46,973 bases of DNA, from NCBI GenBank assembly GCA_903870275.1, contig CAIQCK010000087.1:1-46973 (forward strand), given 5' to 3'. Shown one piece after another: positions 41,998 to 46,973 of the stretch. A program made the translations under genes and the position numbers. The DNA is from an uncultured bacterium (GTDB taxonomy: Bacteria; Verrucomicrobiota; Verrucomicrobiia; CAIQCK01). Position 1 is the stretch's first letter; each line of letters starts with the position of its first letter. Below the pieces are notes generated by a model. It saw only the letters and a program-made list of their open reading frames with translations, was not told the origin of the DNA and searched no databases.

Positions 41998-42068
41998 TTC
42001 CTCGTTTCTGCGTCCGTTGCGAACCCCGCCATATTACCGCCGCCAGCCGGTCTTAATCAAGCCTCGCC
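41998..42068. repeat. 71-bp promoter-bearing direct repeat, copy 1
   Basis: It aligns without gaps to 42915-42985 with 59 of 71 positions identical by hand count. The start (TTCCTCGTTTCTGCGTCC) and end (TTAATCAAGCCTCGCC) are best kept. This copy is the upstream region of the GYD gene. Confidence 0.7.
42031..42060 (-). promoter_or_regulatory. Sigma-70-type promoter of the GYD gene
   Basis: On the - strand, TTGATT (42060-42055) is followed after 18 bases by TAATAT (42036-42031). The leader to ATG 41986 would be about 38 bases. The promoter is inside the 71-bp segment duplicated at 42915-42985. Confidence 0.6.
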
Positions 42069-42102
42069 AGCCGCCGGTAGTGCATCATCTCGAAAACTTT
42101 AG

Positions 42103-42162
42103 CGGCGGTCTCTGACCACCGTCTGTTCATTTCGAGGCCGATTTTGGCGGTCAGAGACCGCC
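42103..42162. repeat. GGCGGTC palindromes, copies 2 and 3, inverted pair
   Basis: Copy 2 (42103-42121) is CGGCGGTCTCTGACCACCG, with one unpaired position. Copy 3 (42146-42162) is GGCGGTCAGAGACCGCC, perfectly paired. The two are inverted relative to each other around 24 bases, so they could also pair together. Confidence 0.7.
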
Positions 42163-42250
42163 GCTACAGCAAACTGATACAGCATCCAGCCGCCTCAGTT
42201 TCAGCCATGTTCGCGACGGCGGCCGGTGCCCACATCAAATCAAGTATCCC

Positions 42251-42313
42251 CTCCCCTGCCCAACTCCGAATCGCCAATCGCCAACTCCCGACTCCCAACT
42301 CCCATCCCCCATA
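42251..42313. repeat. Heptanucleotide tandem repeat, about 9 units
   Basis: Nine imperfect 7-bp units follow each other in phase, such as CGCCAAT, CGCCAAC, TCCCGAC, TCCCAAC and TCCCATC (consensus TCCCAAC). On the other strand the units read GTTGGGA. The pattern resembles the short tandem heptamers known from cyanobacterial intergenic DNA. Confidence 0.7.
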
Positions 42314-42327
42314 GATCAAGAACAGCC

Positions 42328-42347
42328 GGCGGTTAGAGACTGCCGCC
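42328..42347. repeat. GGCGGTC-type palindrome, copy 4
   Basis: GGCGGTTAGAGACTGCCGCC is a diverged copy of the 41596 palindrome, and CACAGGGCT follows as at copy 1 (TACAGGGCT). The shared flank shows that the repeat unit is longer than the hairpin. Confidence 0.6.
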
Positions 42348-42532
42348 ACAGGGCTTTTGCAAAGATTTCATGAGGTGTTGAAATGAGTGAAATATTAAAT
42401 TCGCTATTACCAGCCCATCAGCCGACGTTAAGAGCGTAACAGTCTTTCCCTGTCGGGCTTGTCCATGAATACCAAGCGGGAATCGGGAGCGCGCACACCG
42501 AAAAACCAAACAAGACAAAAAAGAAAGTCAAA

Positions 42533-42808
42533 ATGAAACCCAGAGAAGACATCGCATCACGGAACGCGCCCGAATGCCCGAACGCGAACTCCACACCCGA
42601 AGAAGTCGCGGCTCACGCCTATTGGGTTTGGACGCAAGAAGCACGAAGCAAGGACCGCAATATCAACCGCTGGATGCAAGCCGCGATGCAGGTGCATAAA
42701 CACCCCGTGCAAGAGGCGCCTCATCTGCGAACCGTCGCCGCGATGAAAACAACAGAAACTGTCAAGGCCACCGGACTTGGCCGCACGGTCTCGCTGGCGC
42801 GACCCTAG
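42533..42808 (+). CDS. Small DUF2934-like protein
   Basis: The product is 91 residues. TPEEVAAHAYWVWTQEARSK followed by DRNINRWMQAAMQV recalls the DUF2934 pattern (an AYxxW helix, then a D-x-W-type helix). An AAAGAAAG stretch 6 bases before the ATG is a weak binding site. The last third is low in features. It is the only plausible gene in a repeat-rich stretch, and its function is unknown. Confidence 0.5.
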   Translation: MKPREDIASRNAPECPNANSTPEEVAAHAYWVWTQEARSKDRNINRWMQAAMQVHKHPVQEAPHLRTVAAMKTTETVKATGLGRTVSLARP

Positions 42809-43312
42809 GGTTGCTGTCTGTCATTGGACACGTTCGTGAAAACTCATGACACATCGGGAGCGCGCACCGGTCTTGCGCCTCTGCTTGTCTTCCTCCTGCT
42901 GGCGGCGGGCACCGTTCCTCGTTTCTGCGTCCATTGCGATCGCCGCCCTATTCCCAACGGCCACCGGATTTAATCAAGCCTCGCCGCCGGGCCCGCGCCG
43001 TCGTCAAACCCGAGGCGAAAACGCGGGCGCGAATCAAATTATCATTTGCAAGGCACTTATGGAGCTAAACTGGGAAAAATGGTGAAATTCTAAAAACTTC
43101 CAAGAAGCGCCCTGTAGCGCTCAAAGGCCACAGCCGGCTGGAACCCAGCGCGGTTTGCGGCACAAGCAAGTCCATCCCCAGCTTCGGTCGGGCTACGCCA
43201 TCCCTGCACTGGGGATGAACAAAACGCAAACAATCAGGCAGTATCAACCATGGCCACAGACTAACTCTCCAAGTAGCCCGAAAAGATGAGAGTCCGGTCA
43301 ATGTTTCTCCGT
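42809..43312. other. Gene-free stretch with the second promoter-like repeat
   Basis: Two short open frames (42846-43085 + and 43065-43301 -) have no family features and look non-coding. The stretch holds the second copy of the 71-bp repeat and a 14-bp match (ATCGGGAGCGCGCA) between about 42483 and 42852. Confidence 0.5.
42915..42985. repeat. 71-bp promoter-bearing direct repeat, copy 2
   Basis: This is the partner of 41998-42068. On the - strand it keeps TTGATT (42977-42972), then 18 bases, then GAATAG (42953-42948), a weaker -10 than copy 1. No GYD gene follows it, so it is either a relic of a lost duplicate or an orphan promoter. Confidence 0.65.
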
Positions 43313-46300
43313 TTAGGCGGTGGTTTTCTTCGAAAATGAACAGGTCAGGATCGTCCCGCCTTTTGGCGCACGGTGGATGTCGAGGGTGCCACCAATCATC
43401 CGCGCGCGGTAGTTCATGATGTCAATGCCGATGCCGCGGGTAGAGGGCAGCGGATCGGGCAAGCCTTTGCCATCGTCTTTCACTGTGAGTTTGATCCGAT
43501 GGTCCGTTTCGGCAAGCCCGATCCTAATGTGCCTGGCTTTGCCGTGGCGGATGGCGTTGGTCACAGCTTCCTGCGCGATGCGGTAAAGATGGACCGCCAC
43601 GCCGTTGTCTTTGATGATGACGGGCCGATCGCAACTGTAGACGCACTGGACATGAAACATGGCTTCAATGTTGGCGGCCAGTTCCTGTAGCGCAGACATG
43701 GAGCCATGGGCTTCCATCTTCACAGGATAAAGGCCGGAAGCAATTCCTCGTGCGTCGGCTATCGCCTGACGAATCAAGTTCGCCAGCGTCCTGGCGTCTG
43801 CCGCCCCGGTCTTGGAAGAGGCGGCAAGTTTCTGCGCCAGCGCTTTGCACATGAAGCCGACGCCCGCCAGATGCTGGCAGAGGCCGTCGTGGAGATCCCG
43901 GCCGATGCGCTGTTGTTCGCGTTCACTGACCTCCAGCAGTTGCTTCTCCAGCCGGTTGCGATCGGTGATGTCAAGGAAGGAGCTGACCGCTCCGCGCACC
44001 TTGCCTTCCGCGTCGTACAAAGGAACGGCGGCGCCGATAATGTCCAGCATGGTGCCATCAATAAGCGCCACCCTCATCTCAAAGTTCTCCACCATCTGTC
44101 CAGTGGCCGTCGCAAGCTGAATGGGCAGTTCTTCGGACCGCAACTCGCGTCCGTCTTTCACGAAGCGGAACGTCTTGGGACGCTCACGGGGTGGCGCGCT
44201 CATGGAAGCGTTGGCATCGTCGGGCAGGCGCAACAGGCGCATGCCGGCGCGGTTGCCGCTGATGCGCCGGCAGTCGGGATCATGTGCAATGAATATGCTG
44301 GCGGGCGTCGTGGTCAACACCGTCGCGAGTTCATCGGCACGGGCAAGGGCTGTGGCCTCGCTTTCGCGCAGTGCCGCTTCTGCCTTCTTGCGTTCTGTCC
44401 GATCGTTTGCGGCAATCACCAACCGATGGTCAATGATGGTGCCCATAAACTCCACGGTGCGGAGCGAACCATCCTTGCACGTGACTTCAACCTCGACAGG
44501 ACCAATGGGCTTGCCTTCGACAGAGGCTTTCGTCAAGGCGGCTTCCCATTGACGAGCCACCGTTTGTCTGTATTCCAGATTGGGATAGGCGCGGACAAAC
44601 CAATCCGTTCTGGTGAAGAGTTCCTCACGCGTGTAACCAAACACCTCGATAAACTTGCGATTCAGGTACTCGATCCTTCCATCCCTGCCGTCCACAGACA
44701 GCGGAATCGGTGACGATTCGATCACCTGCCGAAAACTGGCTTCACTTGCCCGCAGCGCCGTTTCCATCCGTTTGCGCTCGGTGATGTCCTCAACAATGTT
44801 GTCAAACCAGTCCACTTTTCCGTCGGCGCCGCGGTGCGCCCTGGCGGTGATGGAACAGCAGATGGGAGTGCCGTCCTTCTTTTTCACCCGCAGTTCATAC
44901 GCGGTGACGGAACCGGCGCGGAGTATCTCGGCGATAAGGACCTGCCTGTCTGCCGGGTTCTCACACAGGTCCGGTATCCAGACTTTCATGAACTCATCCA
45001 CGGAATCAAAACCGTGTATCCGAGCCAGCGCGGGATTCGCATGTCTGTAATATCCGTCCAACGTGGTCCGACAGACGCCGACATTGAGGTTGTCAACCAG
45101 CGTGCGATATTGTTCCTCGCTTTCGCGCAATTTCTCCTCGGCCTGTTTGCGCCCGGTGATGTCCTGCCCGGTGCCGCGAAGCATGACGATCCGGCCGGCG
45201 GCGGCGCGCACCGCTTCGCCGCGTTCCGAGACCCATCTTCGCGATCCATTCGTGTGGATGAACTCCAGCTCGATTTCGTAAGGCATTCCCGCCTGCAAGG
45301 CGTGTTTCAAAGCTGCATCCTCCCGCGCCAGACTCTCGGCCGTGAAGATCTGCGCGTGTTCACGGTAACGGGGCGCGGGCAGGTTCGGATCGCGGCCAAA
45401 GATGTGATAAAGCTCTTCGGTCCAGGTGACGTAGTCCGTCTCGGGGTTCCAGGTCCAACTGCCCACATGGGCTACGCGTTGTGCTTCATTCAACTCCCGC
45501 GCCCGCTCTTCCGCCTCGGCGGTGCGTTTGGCAACCTGTTGCTCCAGCGTTTCGTTGAGAGTCCTTAACGCTTCTTCGGCGCGCTTGCGTTCGGTAATAT
45601 CCAACAGCAGGCCGATGCTGCGGATGAGCCTGCCGCGGGAATCCCGTTCGCCCACCGCAGCGTCGCTGATCCAGCACTTGCGCCCGTCGCGCCTGCGGAT
45701 ACGATACTCAGCCGACCATGTCGTGCGGCTTCCCGCCCAAAACTTGCGCTCGGCTTCCGATAACTTGCGGAAAGACTCGCCGCCGGGCATGACGACTTCC
45801 TCAATCACGTTGTCCCCCATCTCCGGCGCGCATTCGCTGGGAGCGTAGCCGGTCATGGCTTCGATGCCGGCACCCATGAACTCGTAGCAGTTGGTGCGAA
45901 AGTTGCGGGTGTAGGGGACGGCGTGGGCGGCTTCAATGGCGGCGCGGTAGATTTGTTCGCTGCGCTGGAGGGCTTCCTTGGCCTGCTTGCGCTCGGTGTT
46001 GTCGCGGAAGATGCCCAACAGGCACTGTCGCCCGTCCACCGCCAAAGACCGGGCGTTGATGTCGGCGTAAAAGACGGTGCCGTCTTTGCGCCGGAGGGGA
46101 ACTTCCGGCGCCACGGTGATTTTCCCGGATGCCTGCCGCGCAAACATCTCCTTGATCCACGGCAGATCCTCGGGCGGATGGATGTCTGACACCGTCAGGT
46201 GTTTCAGTTCGTCGGCGTTGTAGCCGAGCATCCGGCACATCTGCGGATTGGACAGGCTGAACCGCTTGGTTTCAACATCCGCCAGCAAAAAACCATCCAT

Positions 46301-46390
46301 CGCCCCCTCGAACACAACCCGGAGCTGTTCCTCGCTTTCCTTTATGGTTTTGTTGAGCCTGCGCGGAACTTGTTTCGAGATGGATTTCAT
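43313..46390 (-). CDS. Six-PAS cytoplasmic sensor histidine kinase (NarL-type HisKA_3)
   Basis: From ATG 46390 the product is 1025 residues. Six PAS modules follow each other, most ending in a D-x-T-x-R-K type motif (DNTERKQ, DITERKR, DITGRKQ, DITERKR, NDRTERKK, DITDRNR). The dimerisation helix has GRDLHDGLCQHL with phospho-acceptor H834, and the ATPase domain has VTNAIRHGKA, VKDDGKGL and TRGIGIDIMNYRA. No membrane segment is seen, so it senses signals or redox/ligand state in the cytoplasm. It would pass phosphate to a LuxR/NarL-type regulator, but none is adjacent. A longer frame to 46504 has no support. Confidence 0.85.
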   Translation of the reverse strand: MKSISKQVPRRLNKTIKESEEQLRVVFEGAMDGFLLADVETKRFSLSNPQMCRMLGYNADELKHLTVSDIHPPEDLPWIKEMFARQASGKITVAPEVPLRRKDGTVFYADINARSLAVDGRQCLLGIFRDNTERKQAKEALQRSEQIYRAAIEAAHAVPYTRNFRTNCYEFMGAGIEAMTGYAPSECAPEMGDNVIEEVVMPGGESFRKLSEAERKFWAGSRTTWSAEYRIRRRDGRKCWISDAAVGERDSRGRLIRSIGLLLDITERKRAEEALRTLNETLEQQVAKRTAEAEERARELNEAQRVAHVGSWTWNPETDYVTWTEELYHIFGRDPNLPAPRYREHAQIFTAESLAREDAALKHALQAGMPYEIELEFIHTNGSRRWVSERGEAVRAAAGRIVMLRGTGQDITGRKQAEEKLRESEEQYRTLVDNLNVGVCRTTLDGYYRHANPALARIHGFDSVDEFMKVWIPDLCENPADRQVLIAEILRAGSVTAYELRVKKKDGTPICCSITARAHRGADGKVDWFDNIVEDITERKRMETALRASEASFRQVIESSPIPLSVDGRDGRIEYLNRKFIEVFGYTREELFTRTDWFVRAYPNLEYRQTVARQWEAALTKASVEGKPIGPVEVEVTCKDGSLRTVEFMGTIIDHRLVIAANDRTERKKAEAALRESEATALARADELATVLTTTPASIFIAHDPDCRRISGNRAGMRLLRLPDDANASMSAPPRERPKTFRFVKDGRELRSEELPIQLATATGQMVENFEMRVALIDGTMLDIIGAAVPLYDAEGKVRGAVSSFLDITDRNRLEKQLLEVSEREQQRIGRDLHDGLCQHLAGVGFMCKALAQKLAASSKTGAADARTLANLIRQAIADARGIASGLYPVKMEAHGSMSALQELAANIEAMFHVQCVYSCDRPVIIKDNGVAVHLYRIAQEAVTNAIRHGKARHIRIGLAETDHRIKLTVKDDGKGLPDPLPSTRGIGIDIMNYRARMIGGTLDIHRAPKGGTILTCSFSKKTTA

Positions 46391-46804
46391 GGAGTATGCG
46401 TACCCTCCCGCTCTTTCAAAACGGACGGGGCGAATTATGCCATGAACCCGCGGTGCTCCAAGCACAATGTCGCACCAGTGCTGCACAGTGTTCAACGAAG
46501 GCAAGATTCAAGGCCAGGAATATGGCGCCAATTGGTGCCATTTCCGGGTCACCTCAACACGGGTACCGCACGGGAATCAACCAGTCGCCAGCATTTCAAT
46601 CAGCCGGGCGGATCGGTCTGGCCGGAATCAGTTTTTGCGACAACCACAGCCGTGTCTTCAAGCAGACACGCGGCACGCCCGGGCGATCCATTCGGCAACG
46701 CGGACACCAAATGAGATGCCCGGCGATCCGCACTGCGAGGAACGACAACTGTTTGGTTGATCCCGAAAGAGTGGGGTTCCGTCAACCTCACCGAAACGTC
46801 TCGG
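46391..46804. other. Intergenic stretch between the kinase start and the right-edge gene
   Basis: Apart from the possible kinase promoter, only a short interrupted inverted repeat is visible (GGTTGA at 46755-46760 and TCAACC at 46782-46787), just after the stop of the right-edge gene. That could be part of a terminator but has no T-run. Confidence 0.4.
46434..46461 (-). promoter_or_regulatory. Possible promoter of the histidine kinase gene
   Basis: On the - strand, TTGGAG (46461-46456) is followed after 16 bases by CATAAT (46439-46434). The -10 box matches 5 of 6 and the -35 box only 3 of 6. The leader to ATG 46390 would be about 40 bases. Confidence 0.35.
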
Positions 46805-46973
46805 TCAGGGTGCTGGGGTGTAAACCACGCGCCGCAGCCAGCCGGCATCCAGACCGGCGGCGGTGGCGCCGTTCTTGGAGTAGGTCCACGTCAACCGATG
46901 GGTGCCCGCCGGTAGGGTGTAGGTCAGCGTCTGCCAGCCCGCCTCGCCGGAGATCGCGCCCGGCTGGGTCACG
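46805..46973 (-). CDS. C-terminal end of a second giant secreted protein, truncated by the window edge
   Basis: The - strand frame is open from the window edge to the stop at 46805. Its 55 residues include QPGAISGEAGWQTLTYTLPA and LTWTYSKNGATAAGLDAGWL, nearly the same as the C-terminus of the protein ending at 6192. It ends RRVVYTPAP where the left copy ends RRVVYR. The nucleotide sequence is also very close. The domain is a beta-sandwich-like C-terminal module of secreted proteins. It has no start in the window and is easily missed. Confidence 0.85.
   Translation of the reverse strand, partial: VTQPGAISGEAGWQTLTYTLPAGTHRLTWTYSKNGATAAGLDAGWLRRVVYTPAP

Larger units (their letters stand above)
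41987..42532. other. Repeat-rich stretch without genes
   Basis: The GYD promoter, three GGCGGTC palindromes and the heptamer array lie here. Several dispersed families meet within 550 bp. No coding frame is supported. Confidence 0.6.

Noticed and set aside
42846..43301. Two short frames (79 codons + and 78 codons -)
   Set aside because: They overlap a duplicated promoter segment and other repeat matches, show no family features, and have no binding site.

Overview
The window is about 47 kb of GC-rich bacterial DNA, probably from the PVC superphylum and most likely Verrucomicrobiota of the Limisphaerales/Pedosphaera kind. This rests on recalled family traits: a giant secreted protein built of T5SS/PEP-CTERM-associated repeats with a dockerin, an exosortase-style exopolysaccharide (EPS) locus, a tagaturonate epimerase family enzyme, and many dispersed palindromes. 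No rRNA or species marker is present.

Layout. (1) Bases 1-6192 hold the 3' part of a giant surface/secreted repeat protein on the + strand. (2) Bases 6193-7128 are largely gene-free and contain copy A of a 125-bp repeat. (3) Bases 7129-31001 form an EPS locus. The first unit (7454-19851) chains eleven genes, nearly all coupled by ATGA overlaps: glycosyltransferases, a Udk-type kinase, an initiating phosphoglycosyl transferase, a nucleotidyltransferase-like fusion, a phosphodiesterase-like protein, a Wzx flippase and a pol-beta-type nucleotidyltransferase. A small membrane protein on the - strand (19982-20431) interrupts. The second unit (20475-31001) holds a GT26-STAS-STAS fusion, a GT4, an ExeA-like ATPase, a Wzz-type co-polymerase, two Wza-type export proteins, an O-antigen ligase/polymerase and a last GT4. 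(4) Bases 31002-31447 carry copy B of the 125-bp repeat, so the whole EPS locus lies between direct repeats. (5) Bases 31448-37557 on the - strand hold an envelope-protein operon ending in a UvrD-type helicase, a NYN-domain protein and tRNA-Ala(GGC). (6) Bases 37649-41986 on the - strand hold a HAD hydrolase coupled to mtnA, a tagaturonate epimerase family protein and a GYD-domain protein, with intergenic regions full of palindromes. (7) Bases 41987-43312 are repeat-rich with one small ORF. (8) Bases 43313-46390 encode a six-PAS histidine kinase. (9) The last 169 bases, on the - strand, are the C-terminus of a second protein related to the one at the left edge.

The EPS genes together give a plausible Wzx/Wzy-dependent route: the phosphoglycosyl transferase starts a repeat unit on a lipid carrier, the GT2/GT4/GT26 enzymes extend it, Wzx flips it, the ligase/polymerase joins units, the co-polymerase sets length and the Wza-type proteins export. 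Two normally catalytic domains appear dead here: a second phosphoglycosyl transferase-like domain and the tyrosine-kinase-like domain of the co-polymerase. No exosortase gene is seen in the window.

All family calls come from reading motifs; no database search was run.
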